Source: Dendrocalamus latiflorus (Eukaryota > Streptophyta > Magnoliopsida > Poales > Poaceae). Taken from it: 64,000 nucleotides of DNA. This document shows, piece after piece, positions 20,225-33,298 of the stretch (position 1 is its first letter; every line of letters starts with the position of its first letter). Below the pieces are notes generated by a model. That model searched no databases. It saw only the letters and a program-made list of their open reading frames with translations, and was not told the origin of the DNA. Where the stretch lies: NCBI GenBank assembly GCA_017311315.1, contig CM029660.1:33582410-33646409 (forward strand), read 5' to 3'. A program made the position numbers and the translations under genes.

Positions 20225-22765
20225 CAAAAGCCAAAAGTCATAAAAAAAAGCCAAAAGCCAAATTGAATGTCGTTTCCAGAATTTTAATTGGGTAGAGACG
20301 ATGCATGTTCATTTAAACCCTTAACGCATGCATACCTTTTCTTTCCTGAGAAAGTATAGAGTATCAATTGTTGTCTGATGTCTGTTTTTTTCTAGTGTGT
20401 GTCTCACTTTATTCTGCACTAGGATATTAGTGTAAAGAAAACGAAATTGGGAAAGATAACCTTAGCATTTGCAGCACTAGTTTAATTGACTTTACTGCAC
20501 AATTTTTCTTATAGTGGCCCAAAGTGTCTAACAATTTCAACCTTGCTGAAAAACATGACAGGGAAAAAGGAAAAAAGATAACTTTTTCACAGTGCCGAAA
20601 ATTCTACAGAACATTCAGAGCACCTCAGGAACAGAGGTTTTCCTTTTCTTTTCCTGGAACAAGATTATGCAAGCAGCATAAAGCACTATTGCTCAAATTC
20701 GTACGGTTCCTGTAAGGTAAAAAGAAGCTTCCATAACTTCACATAAAACTACAAAATTTAGCAACAAGCTTCGCAGTCTAAACCAGCACTCATAAGTACT
20801 CCACTAGCAACACAACTAGCATCAACTAGTAGATTAGCATCAACCAAACCACCGTCTCGAATCGGCCCAAGCAAGAACCACCACACGTGCTTACACCTCA
20901 CAGCTATTCCATCGAACACGGTGTGAGCAAGTGTGAGAAGCAAAGCAAGAACACACAACCCGAGGATCAATTACAGAAAAGATTCAACTAACTTGCGATG
21001 CTCAGACCTCGGGAGGCTACGTGCGGGGGAGGAGAGATTTGACGGCGTGGTTCGGTGGTAGTGGGGGAGCAGGAGGGGGTCGGGGTTTTGTACCCGTCCG
21101 GGCGGGAGGGGGAGGCAGGCAGCGTGCCATGAACTCATGAAGATTCTCTTTCCCTTGTCGTGCTCCGTGCTAGCGCCTGGTTCGGCGGAGGAGAGCGCCT
21201 CCGCGCGGGCACCACCACTCGTCAACTCATGCGTGCCACGACTAAAATACGGACGAAAGTCACGAAACGGTCGCCGGATCGCGGTGGGTTGCGATGATGG
21301 AGCAGGTGTGGGTTGCCTGTCGGGCCACGCGCCCGTTAGCGGTAGCTTTTAAGGCCTGCTCCAATAAGGTTCTGGTTTTAATTTTTAGTTTTTTAATTTT
21401 GTCTTTTTGCTTTTTTAAGCTTTTTTTCTTTTTTTCTTTTTCTCCTTATTCTTTTTTCTATTATCCGTGATGATGAAATTTTTTATTTTTTAAAAAAATT
21501 AATTACGATGAAAAAGCTAACAACATCTACAATACTAGTTGAATGCCCGTGCGTTGCTACGGAATCCTAAAAAAGAGTGATACATAAATATATGGGATCC
21601 TAAACAGCACAAGAAAGATAAATGAAAGAAAATTTCTTTGGTATGTGGGGCAACTACAAGAAAGATAAATGAAATAGATAAAACAAACGCCTAAATTAGT
21701 GATTACTTCTGAGGGAAGGGGAGCTTGATTTCTTTTCACGGTCTGCATCTGGATATAGTACTCCTTAAATTCTGTAGGGGTATTCCTCACGAATTCAACC
21801 ATATCCTCTCTATCTCACTGGGATTAAGAACAACTTAACATTATTAGCAAATTTGTGCGCACAACTGTAGTAAGAAACAAAAAGATTATGCGGCAATATG
21901 AAAAGGAAGTATTCTGTTCGGTGAGTATGCCTAGACAAAACTCAACCGTTAGTTTTGCACATTCAACTGTTTGTCCTACTCTGCAAATTGTTAGTTAAAA
22001 TTATGTAACAATTCTCACATTAAGATAACTGTACTATAGCCTGTGAACTTTGAAGCTAACTTGTGTAAATTAATCTTTAATCTCCATAAACTCGATGAGC
22101 TCCAACTCAAAGTAGCGATGAGGAACAGAAGGGATTACCGTGATGTAGAGGTTCTTCCAAGCGAACTCCCTGAGTTTAGCATTGGAGGACAGACCCCACA
22201 TCATGCAATACCTTAAAAAATTGGAAAGGGATTACACATGTTAGTCGAGTTGAATTGCACCGAATGCAAATATTGGATCACAAGGGCAGCCTTAGCTATC
22301 TTACAGGCGGCGCCCGAGGGTCTCGTCGGAGGCAGCAGCGTTCATGAAACGGCAGATGAGGGCACAGGATATGAGATCCTCCGAGGAGAGGAACTTGAAG
22401 ACCTGCTGGAACAGTTCTGGCGGGATGTTGCTGAGCATGCCCGTATCGATCTGAGGCTGCACGTCAGCCACAGCTTTCCCTTTCCCCTTCCTTCTCCTCA
22501 CCCTCTTGTTCTGCTCCTTCTCGCTGTCGCTTCCGCTGCCATTTCCGTCAAACTACGAATCTTGCTTCCTCTTATTCTTGTTAGCATCATCTTCCAGCCG
22601 CTTCTCCTCGCCCTCCCCCTGCTGCAACCGATTCCCAATCACGTCCAGATTCGCATACGGCAATCAAGGGAGAGATCGATCGAGAGCACTTACATCTAGG
22701 GTCCTCCGCGCTGGATCCGGAGAGGATCTCAGATTCAAGGAAGCTGGTGAGGCCGTCGACGTCGT
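20225..22765 (-). repeat. Third, partial copy of the inverted P'-R'-Q'-SKIP31 segment
   Basis: This matches 9,957-12,498 and 55,313-57,858 in the same order. It starts inside the central repeat (20,225-20,422), then R' and the captured leader (20,423-21,534), then the Helitron-type end (21,535-21,538) and the SKIP31-like exons. It stops abruptly after GACGTCGT at 22,765, where copia sequence begins. It is slightly diverged from the others, for example CTTGCGATGC where copies 1 and 2 have CCTGCGATGC. Confidence 0.9.
21535..22765 (-). pseudogene. SKIP31: SKIP31-like F-box fragment, third copy, truncated by copia
   Basis: The same exon blocks as at 11,283-12,541, with the F-box frame open at 22,301-22,501 (LFQQVFKFLSSEDL, one substitution from the other copies). 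It shares the exon-2 TAG. The acidic first exon is cut after VDGLTSFLESEIL when read towards its start. It is joined to copia sequence, creating a chimeric minus-strand frame (22,587-23,009). Confidence 0.75.
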
Positions 22766-23180
22766 GGACCAGGTGAAGTTCTGCCTCAAAGTCGCGCTGC
22801 GCCAACCCCGGAACGGCTTGATCGCCCAGGATGTTGTCGACAGTGCGGTAGCGCAAAGGTTCACCCTCATGTGCGGCGTCGACGCGTTCTTCATCTTGCA
22901 TCGGCGGCGTGGCGCACTCCACTGGGCGGTGCTCGCTAGGTGTGGAGGTAGGAGCTAGCGATGCTTGGGGCGTGGCCGCTGGTGTGGATGAGAGCGGCGT
23001 GGCGGACATTGCCGGAGGTGAAGCTCCAATTGAGGCAGGCGGTGCACTTGGGGTGGAGTCAGACTGGCTTGGTGATGGAGTTGACCTGCTCGCTCCCAGA
23101 ATGTGGATGTAGTCGACGGTGAAGTCGCTGAATGCCGCTGACGAACCACCGTCCGTCGCCTTGGTCCACGCCCATCCTCA

Positions 23181-24956
23181 CCCTTCGTCGAACACCACGT
23201 CGCGGGCCACGCGCACACGCTGCGTGGCCGGGTCGAGGATGCGGTATGCCTTGGCACCGTCGGCATAGCCAATGAACACCCCCGGCGTGCTCCGGTCGTC
23301 GAGTTTGCCGACGTGGTTGAGCTCTTTCACGAACGCCAGGCAGCCGAGTGTCCGGAGGTAGCTGACCGCTGGCTTGCGCCCGTGCCAGGCCTCGTAGGGC
23401 GTCTTGCCGTCGAGGCTCTTGGTGGGCGAGCGGTTGAGCAGATGCACAGTGGTCATCACCGCTTCACCCCAGTAGATTGCCGGCATTGCTCGCTGCTTGA
23501 GGAGTGCGCGTGCCGTGGCCACCACCGTTTGATTACGGCGCTCGACGACGCCGTTTTGCTGCGGGGAGTAGGGCGCGGAGTAGTGGCGCTGGATCCCTTC
23601 GTCGGCGCAGTACGCCGCGAATTCAGCCGCCGTGAACTCGCCGCCGTTGTCCGTGCGCAGAACCCGAAGCCTGCGACCGCACTCCTTCTCCGCGGCGGCC
23701 TGAATGTGCCGGATAGCTTCCGCCGCAGCAGCCTTGGTGTCGAGCAGCACCGCCCACATGAACCGAGACAGGTCGTCGACGAGGAGCAAGAAGAAGCGCC
23801 TGCCTCCAGGAGTCGCCGGCGTGACCGGGCCGCATAGATCGCCGTGTACGAGCTCCAACCTTTCCTTGGCCCGATAGCTGGCTTGACGGGGGAACGGCCG
23901 GCGCCTCTGCTTTGTCACCACGCAGGTGTCGCAGAGCTGCTCCACGTGGTCGACGTGCGGCATTCCCCTCACCATCTCGCCACCGCTGAGCCGCTTCAGG
24001 GCCTCGAAGTTGAGGTGCCCAAAGCGCTCATGCCAGCGCCAGGCCTCGTCGTCGCGGCAGGCTGCAAGGCATAAAGGCTGCGCCACCTGCACTTGAAGGA
24101 TGTACAGGCGGTTGGTTCCTCTATTCACCTTGGCGAGGAGATGATGACGACGATCCCAGATGCGCAGCACCCCGTTGTCAATCTCTACTCGAGAGCCATT
24201 CTCATCTAACTGCCCCAGACTGATGATGGAGTTTCTCAGGGCAGGGATGTAGTAGACGCCAGTGAGAAGTCGGTGTTCACCGGTCTTGGTCGTGAAGATG
24301 ACGGAGCCGACGCCTTTGATCTCCACAGCAGAGGCATCTCCGAACTTGACTGAGCCGCGTACACCAATGTCCAGATCGGAGAAGAATTCTCGCCGGCCAG
24401 TCATGTGGTGCGTGGCGCCGGTGTCGAGGTACCAACCGTCGATCTTGTCGTCGCTGGACCCATTTCCGAGGACACGTGCTCGCGGTTCGTCGAGGTGGAG
24501 GAGCGCGGCGGGGGACGATGCGGGAGGAGAGGAAGTCGAGCCTCCCTTGACTTCCTCTGTTTTGGGCTGTTGCTCAATGTTCCCGTGAACAAGGAACAGA
24601 GCCGGCTCATCCTCCTCCTCTGCTTGCGTGACGTGCGCTTGACCGCCACGCCGTGCCTGTCGACAATCCTTGGCCCAGTGGCCGGCCTTGCCACAGTTGA
24701 AGCAGGTGTCATCCCGGTTGGCCTTTCGATCACCGGCAGCACCAGCATCAGTACCGCCACATCCTCGAAGCGCCTTCTCCTTGTTCCGCGGTCTCCGACG
24801 ACGGCTGCTGGCCGATCCTGAGGAATCCCCTTTCTTCCGCTCCTTCTGGCGGGCGAGCCACTGCTCCTCTGTGTAGAGCAGCTTGCCACCGATGGTGACC
24901 GGCTCTGCTGGTGGTAGCTCATCACGACCGTCAACCGCCTTGAGTCGCCCGGTCAC
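23181..24956 (-). pseudogene. Copia pol: zinc knuckle, protease and integrase
   Basis: 592 codons. CFNCGKAGHWAKDC (85-98) is a CCHC nucleic-acid-binding knuckle. WYLDTGATHHM (175-185) is the aspartic protease active site. WHERFGHLNF with CDTC (about 308-345) is the integrase HHCC zinc-binding region. The integrase core has D373 (VHGDLCG), D436 (RTDNGGEF) and E472 (GVVERRN), a proper D,D35E set. The frame stops at VVFDEG because TGA stands where the continuation RGWAWTKATDGG would need CGA, as expected for a methylated-CpG transition. Upstream it is out of frame with gag by a small indel. Confidence 0.85.
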
Positions 24957-26357
<1,401 letters not shown>

Positions 26358-26387
26358 CGCCACATGTTAGGGAAGAGGAAGAGCAAG

Positions 26388-26399
26388 GCTCTGATACCA
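26388..26399 (-). other. Retrotransposon primer binding site
   Basis: The minus strand reads TGGTATCAGAGC, the standard plant copia primer site complementary to initiator tRNA-Met. It sits two bases inside the putative LTR end, as expected. Confidence 0.85.
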
Positions 26400-26401
26400 A
26401 T

Positions 26402-26601
26402 TGATAGATTTTGACACAGGTATGGGAGCAATTTTCTTGCTGTATTGCTTTCTATGCCTTAAGGCTTAACCAGAATACATACTTATAGACCAAATGGTCA
26501 GATTACAAACTGAAAGTAAAACTGAAAGTAGAGATAAGCTGTAAAGGCAAAACTGAAAGTGCTAAAGCAAGACTGAAGATGCTAAAGCAAGAAACTAACC
26601 A
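26402..26601 (-). repeat. Putative 5' LTR of the copia element
   Basis: On the plus strand the segment runs TGATAGATTTTG to CTAACCA, so both strands begin TG and end CA. The length is about 200 bp. The inner end is fixed by the primer binding site; the outer end is an estimate because the 3' LTR is missing and no second copy is present for comparison. Confidence 0.5.
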
Positions 26602-27806
26602 ACTACTACTATGCTTATTCAGTTTGATGTATCTACCTACAGACGCAAGACTTACTCCTTCACCAGGGACAAGTGCTTAAGATGCTTCAAAAGGTGGTAT
26701 TTACATATGAATTCGATAATGAAGAGAATTACTTCGGTTATCTATTGAAATGGTTTTGTACGTCTGCAACAATGTGCAACACTTTGACCAGTAAATAAAT
26801 AACATGGCTGGCAATTATGGGCCCAGCACCATGTAGAATGCTCAATGCTGTGCCAACCCAAAAATACCATAAAGAAGCATAAAAAAACTTCAGCAGTGCA
26901 ACTGGAGCCTTTCATCCAGTTCTATATCCTTAGTACAGTATCACTGAAGACAAAAGGCATGCATTGAACCATAAAAGGCTTGCTAGAACTTTCAGAGTGA
27001 ACTCTCCCTCATGATCCATGTGAAGCAATTTTTTTGCACTTTCACTGTTTTAAGTAGGACTACAAAAGACACAGTAGAACATCTGACACTCGATAGAGCT
27101 CATCATCACTGTGAGCTGTTTCAGTCATTTACACAAGCTTGATTGAAATTTCAGCTTGACACTTGATACAGCTCATCATCACTGCGAGCTGCTTCAGTCA
27201 TTTGCACAAGCTTGATTGAAATTTCAGCTTGACGCTATAAAAGACTACCGTACCAAGCCAGTCTTAGAAGCAATCTGTGCAACTGTTTAGGACATTCAGT
27301 ATCTGCTGCAACATTATTCTAGGAATAAGGTCATTTACAGGATCACATAATAGTTCATAAAAAGCAGGCCTATCTATGCATCTGACTTCTGTGCTCTTTT
27401 AGGTACAGGATTTCAATCATATTTGTCTAATCAAACTAGATAACTAATCCTTCCACGAAAATAAATGTTCCGAATCTAAGAGAAGACATGCAGAGCTCAG
27501 CTTGCATCTCACGGATCAGTGTGTCTGATCTCTGCACACTTGAGGGCCTACACGGAATGCAGCAACTCAAGCGCAAATGATTCTACGACGCCAAGCAAAG
27601 TAATCATCCAACGCAACCCAAACAGAGAACCCAGCATATCAACACCAAGCCCCCGCACCGCAACTCAACACCGAGTGACGCCGAACGGAGATGCTCGGAG
27701 CAGAGAGATCTTAGCAGGGCGCATCAAGCGGTTCAGGGACTAAAAATTGAGTTTATAGTTTACACGATATGGTAAGAACGGGCAAAGGCGGAGACGAGTG
27801 GCTCAC
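26602..27806. other. Intron or intergenic DNA downstream of the metaxin exon; 73-bp tandem repeat inside
   Basis: AT-rich DNA. Two head-to-tail 73-bp units lie at 27,085-27,157 and 27,158-27,230 (starting GACACTCGATAGAGCTCATC and GACACTTGATACAGCTCATC). I looked for the next metaxin exon on the minus strand and did not recognise one. Confidence 0.55.
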
Positions 27807-27981
27807 CGGCGTCGGGGAAGGACGAGTCGACGTGGATATCGAAGGGGACCTGGGCCATGCGGAGGTAAAGGAGAACGGGGAGGCAGGTCGGGCAGGCGGT
27901 GGGGAGCCCGAAGCCGGCCTTCCTCGCCACCAGCACCTTCCGCGCCGCCGCCTCCCACTCCGCCGCCGCCGCCGATGCCAT
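27807..27981 (-). pseudogene. Metaxin-like gene, first exon only
   Basis: The minus-strand exon starts at an ATG at 27,981 (MASAAAAEWEAAARKVLVAR) and ends at a clean donor, GACGCCG|GTGAGCC. LVARKAGFGLPTACPTCLP followed by LYLRMAQVPFDIHVDSSFP matches the N-terminal GST-like fold of plant metaxin, an outer-membrane mitochondrial import and sorting factor. A GC-rich leader precedes it. No following exon is visible before the copia element and the SKIP31 copy. The gene is therefore either broken by the copia insertion and rearrangement or has a very long first intron continuing outside the unique region. Confidence 0.7.
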
Positions 27982-28188
27982 CGCCGGGAGGGTTTGCTGG
28001 GGTTTCGGGAAAGGACGAGGGGGTTTGCGCAAAGAGGGTTTACGGGTTGGCTGTCTTCGCGTCTCCGCTCTTATTCCCGGTGGACTCGGCCCAGCCCAAG
28101 GGCCCAACTAACATCTCCATGAGAAATCCAAACGACACGATCCAGCCCACGGCGCAGTTTAATTGCGATTGGAGACAAACATCAGAAG

Positions 28189-28631
28189 TAGGACTGGGCG
28201 TTCGGGTTACCCGAATTTTTCGGGTCGGGTAGTTCAGGTAATTTGAAATTCGGGTAATGAAAACTGCTACCCGATATTAGCCCCAAAAAAACACTACCCG
28301 CAATTTCGGGTACCCGATAATTCGGGTTCGGGTTCGGGTATACCCGATATACCCGAATTTACAGAAAACCAGCTAATTTCCCGATAATTCGGGTAATTTA
28401 CAGACAATTCGGGTAATTTACAGACAATTTCCCGACAATTCGGGTAATTTACAGACAATTCGGGTAATTCGGGTAGTTCGGGTACCGGGGGATATTACCC
28501 GAACTACCCAAACTAATTTCGGGTAATCAGAATCGCTATCCGAATTTGGGATCGGGTACCTCGGGTTCGGGTATTTCGGGTTCGGGTCCGGGTAATTCGG
28601 GTACGGGTAGCGGGTATTTTGCCCAGGCCTA
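28189..28631. mobile_element. hAT miniature element (443 bp) upstream of the metaxin exon
   Basis: Ends TAGGACTGGGCG and, inverted, TAGGCCTGGGCA. Both flanks are ATCAGAAG (28,181-28,188 and 28,632-28,639), an exact 8-bp target duplication. The interior is saturated with TTCGGGTA/TACCCGAA words on both strands. It lies about 208 bp upstream of the metaxin start codon, in the promoter area. Confidence 0.92.
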
Positions 28632-28639
28632 ATCAGAAG

Positions 28640-31600
28640 TCCCAGTTTAACAATCTCTACTGATTAATAGAGAGATGGTCTCCAAGCAATCCATCTCCCA
28701 CCGCCCCCTCCTCCCTTCACCACACGTCCACTTCTCTTCCCCCCCCCCCTTGAAATGTCTTTTCTTCTTATGATATTTGTTTTTGTGAAAATGAAACAAG
28801 ACTAAATACAATCAACCGTACTTAATAAGTCACATAGAAAAATGCTGTTTAATTACATGCTAGGATTTTCAAGAGATGGGGACATATGGGTTTTAACATT
28901 TTATGTAGATGCATTTTTATTTGTAAATATTTTTTAATTTGAAACAAGATAACAAATCATGTACTTCTTAAGAAATTTGGGTTTCAACATTTTGATTACC
29001 AAACTTCAACATATCCAAATTGTTTCCAAATCTACTCATGCTTCATTATTGGAATTACCTATTAAACATAGCTTCATTTACCGGAAGCACGGCATGTTCG
29101 AATACCACATATTATGACTCTACAGAGTTATCCAACTTTCTCACAAGATTTCTTAACCACTGTGTGTGAGTTAAGAAAGCAAGGTTGTTTCATTACTCAT
29201 CTCTTTATATAGCCTATACCCGATAGACTAGGTATCCCCTGTCACGAAATACGGCGGCCTGACAAGGCATAGTCTATCATTGTGAAAGTATAGTTTTACT
29301 ATTTTCATACCACATTCTTTGCCGGTTGTTCCCTTTTCTGGAACAGTATATTATATCCATATAGTAGATATTCAATCGATTTGAGTAGCTATTAAACCAA
29401 GTTTGACAAGTCAACATTTGTGGTTGAGCGATTACTATGTTCTTTACTTAGCATAAGATTCCAGTCATTACTTTTCATCAACCAGGTAACCATTCATAAA
29501 TAAATAACCCCATGCACCGCGACACTATCACTACTAGTGTAAAGCAAGTGAATTTTCTAAACTACCATGATATATTTTATAGTAATTTATTATTACTATG
29601 GCTTGTTAAGGTGAATATGACCATCAAATAAAATAAGACTTTTCAGGTGGTAGGACATAACTAGTATTATGTCATTTTAAACATTTATTTTACAAGAAAA
29701 AATAGTGTATAAATAACATAATAAAAATACTGATAAATAAATAATTACAGGAATATATTTTCAACATGATCAAAACATGTGACTTGCCTTGAGGATCAAT
29801 GTATTTTACAATTTCGTATTCTTCTGATTCTTGAGCTTGAACTTGAGCTTCTCCTTTCTGGGCTGGCTAGTCTACGATGTTGTGTGCTGGTGCAAAGCAA
29901 AATAAACAAATCAATTCCGTGCTCGAAGGATTGAGCTAGGAATAAAAAGAAAGAAAATAAAGAAGTAAAACCAAATAAAATATATTTAGGGATTACAGGA
30001 GGGCTGGTATGGGAAAACGGAGTTGAGAAATGGGTAGATGGGTTCAAAATAATCGAAATGGATGTATATATGTATTTTAGGGTTCTGTGAACAGTAACGG
30101 GTCTAGTACTGTTCATCACAGGTTTTATTGTTCACATCGGGTTTAGTCCTTATCGGGTTATCGCTGCGTACTCGGAGAACAGAGGAATTGAGGTTGGGTG
30201 GCTCACCTCAGGTATCGGTGCTTTCGAATGGAGGGGTTCGGGGGTTTAAATAGCACGAGGAAGGTTGTTTGGCACAAACATGGGTCATGGCGGCTGCGAC
30301 GTGTGGTAGGGGTCAAGAAGGTGCGGGAGGGCGCGGTGCGGTTGGCAGTGCAGATATTTGGCATTTCCTCGGTCACGATATTGTGGCGGTCAAAAGCTAA
30401 GGGCAGTGTCAGGTCGGTTGTGAGAGGGTGAGAGCAGAGAGGGAAAAGAGAGGTCGGTGAGATGGTGAACGGTGGGAAAGCAAGGTGGCCATGATGCTTG
30501 TTCAAGAGAAATGGCGGGTGCATACGAAGGCTAAAAGTGTTAAGAGCGGTGGTCAAATATTGTGGCTTGGGGTGGTTGGCTGTGAGAGGAAGCAGTGAGG
30601 CGGCGGTGGCAAAGTTCAACCTAGGAGCTTCGACGCAAGCCAAGGGAAATTACTGAGGTGTCAAAGGCTTAGGGAAAGATGGTACGATTGACTGACCAGG
30701 TTGCTATGATGATTGGCCAAGGATCAAGAGAGAGGTGGTGGTAAAAATCGTGGCAGTGTATCGTCCTTTGATATTTGTCGAACAGTGAATAGTGGCGACA
30801 ACCAGGGCTTAGCACAAGTGGACTGAGGAGGGGCTTAGCACAAGTGGACTGAGGAGGGGCAGGACACATTTCAAGTGTGTGGTTGACATGTTGAGAAGAG
30901 ATATGCCTTCAATACATGTACCACTTTTAAAATCTGCGATCATTGTTATCTTCAATCTTCCTGTAGTTATATGCTAAATCACTAGAAATGCAATAAATTG
31001 TATGCTGGTTTGGGTGTAGCACTAATTGTAAACAGATAGTTCATCATGCTAACTAAGTTTGTGTTAGCTATGTTTACTGATACATCAAATATCATATTCT
31101 TTGTTGGTATTTCATGCAGATTTTTTCAACACTTGCCCAATCCCTGGTTTCATGCAATGGCTTCGTGGTAAGCTGGCCTCCCAAATAAAACTAGCAGAGA
31201 TATAGTTGCAAGACGGCAATTCATTAGAAGGAGCCGGTTTGACTTTCAGAGAATCCATCCTTCTCCCGGAGGAAGAGAAGATGATATGTGATGTTGTGTA
31301 TGTTCCATTTCAATAAAATATAGCAAATTGAACTTCACTCAAGTTCAACTTCTATTCATGTTTTATATTTATCCAAAAAACTTGTTTCTTTTCTGTTTGC
31401 CTTAGAAGTTAGTATCATGATCTTTGTTTTACTTTCTTTGGACTTTGATTTTTTTAAAAGAAAGTTGGTGTTTTAATTTTTGAAACACGAATGCTTGTTT
31501 TATAATCCGTTAACTCCATTTCATGTTGTGAATATTTTAGCTATGCAATAAAGAAAGAGGGGCAAAGGGTTACTTCATTGTTATGATCATCTGCGCTGCT

Positions 31601-32145
31601 ACTGTATTTGCTGCAGAGAACAAGTTGATGGAAAACATAGAATTGAACTATTGCAAGATATATTGAAATCAAGTTAGTGGTTAAAGTCTGGCAAATTATC
31701 TGCTGTACTGAAATCTCTTCTTATGTGTTTGTGTGCAAGGTATGCAACATCATTATTTCCTCTATATATGCACTTCTCAGAAAAAAAAATACATTTAAAA
31801 GACTAGCAACCATAGGAGCTATTCATTGTCTGAGTAGAAGAAACATTATATGTGAATCGCAACAGCTGATAGTTTTTTCATATACGTATAGGTATATTGT
31901 CAGAGAGAAAGGGAGGAATAGCTCTAGATGTTGTTGCAAAGGGAGGAATAGCTCTAGATGTTGTTGCAAATTTTCACTTGCAAAATAGAGCAGTAAGTTG
32001 ATGCTGAGTACGGGATGTAGTTTTGCTGTTTAGAAACCTAAAAAATGCCATGTTTCTACTTGAAAATTAAAATTTCAAACATCCTAGAAACACATTGTAT
32101 GTCATATTCTAACACGATGTTTTACTAATATAACTGTTTATGCTA
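28640..32145. other. No gene recognised
   Basis: AT-rich to about 29,800. A mixed region at 29,800-30,900 includes a tandem 25-bp doublet of GGGCTTAGCACAAGTGGACTG near 30,808-30,855. At 31,120-31,170 a splice-like pair (TTTCATGCAG and CTTCGTGGTAAG) brackets a short possible exon of unknown family. A 30-bp doublet of AAAGGGAGGAATAGCTCTAG lies near 31,908-31,967. Long minus frames near 30,200-30,640 have no recognisable domain. Confidence 0.5.
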
Positions 32146-32174
32146 CTAGTAGTGTGCCCGTGCTAACGCTACGG
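32146..32174 (-). mobile_element. Helitron-type 3' terminus of the gene-capturing element
   Basis: The minus strand reads hairpin (CCGT, loop AGCGTTAGC, ACGG), GGCACACTA and CTAG, then T. It is similar but not identical to the SKIP31-associated termini, suggesting a related family. Confidence 0.65.
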
Positions 32175-32326
32175 TAAAATATAAAACAAGATAAAATTTG
32201 TTGATCTGCAATATATAACATTTCCTAGCCACAATTAGCCAATCTGGTTCAAGCGTAGATTATTAGGATAATAATGAATAGAGCAAATACATTAAAAAGA
32301 AAAAAACTAAGACACACAGTACTCAC

Positions 32327-32649
32327 TTGCATAGAGCACACCCTCCAAGGTCATCAGAGATTGGGACAATTCTTATAGCTCTTTTCATTATCTGTTCAAT
32401 GGAATCAACTCCAGCTTGCCTCCCAGCAGCCTTAGCATTTTTATTTTCCGCTAAAGCCTTTTCATTGATAGCTCGTGCAATGATACTCCATTTGATGTGA
32501 AGATATTGTCGTACCTGATACCAATGTAATACAATAAGCGCAACAGTCATAAATGTGGGGTGGCATAAGATAAAACAGGATACCATATAGACTTACGGTT
32601 TGCGCCTTGTTCCCTCACCAGCATGAACCTCGAATGCTGAGGGGCTAAC
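32327..32649 (-). pseudogene. PHD-finger (IDM1-like) protein fragment
   Basis: Exon 32,597-32,649 encodes VSPSAFEVHAGEGTRRKP. Spliced to exon 32,327-32,514 it continues YDNIFTSNGVSLHELSMK. This is the conserved motif of plant PHD-type acetyltransferase-like proteins (family of IDM1/ROS4, a TPL-binding Jas-like domain). Another frame of the same exon gives AGRQAGVDSIEQIMKRAIRIV then GGCALCK, the linker and first cysteines of the PHD finger. A small insertion near 32,455 therefore shifts the frame. Only this internal piece is present. Host versions act in chromatin and DNA-methylation control; this fragment cannot. Confidence 0.6.
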
Positions 32650-33298
32650 CTGAATATTCCTCATAGAAAGGTCAATTACTTCATAAAGAGTACGATGAAT
32701 ATAAAGAAATAGCTTCGATGAATATTAAAATTGTTCATTTTTTCAAAAGGAAAGTAAACCTACATGTAGGTTCCATACCAGTACCTGATAAATATTAGGG
32801 TACTGGTATAGCGACTTGCGGCCGTATTGGTGCTTCTTAGCAATACAAATATCAGACAAAAAGGCAATAATCACTGGTAGTCTGGTAGTCTAGTTTTTCT
32901 TTATAGAAGTTGACAACATTAACATGATGGGTTTTCTCACACAAAAAGGTCAGAAGCTTTCAATTCCAAGCATACAGCTTGCAAAAGGTGATAGTGATAG
33001 ATTTCTGCAGCTACCCGTAATGTTTTCCATATCTCACAAGGGGGAGTTTGGGAGATTTTCCAAAGAACCTACTCAATAGAGAAGTTCCATCAGACTGGAA
33101 TTTTAGTCACTATTCAGTATAACTAACCTCTTATGCAACTCTGCAAACAGGACATGAATACTCATGTCAGGTTACCAGCTTCATTGCCCACACAGTCAAA
33201 CGTCACCAGACACTCCACCAAGTATTGAGTTCCCCAGAAGAAAGGAACAAAATATTAGAAGGGGATGCATCACCTTCAGAGATTTGAATTTTGAAATA

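Noticed and set aside
28189..28631. GGGTA-rich repeats considered as telomere-like or satellite DNA
   Set aside because: Motif is CGGGTA on both strands, not a telomere repeat, and it lies between exact 8-bp duplications with terminal inverted repeats: a hAT element.
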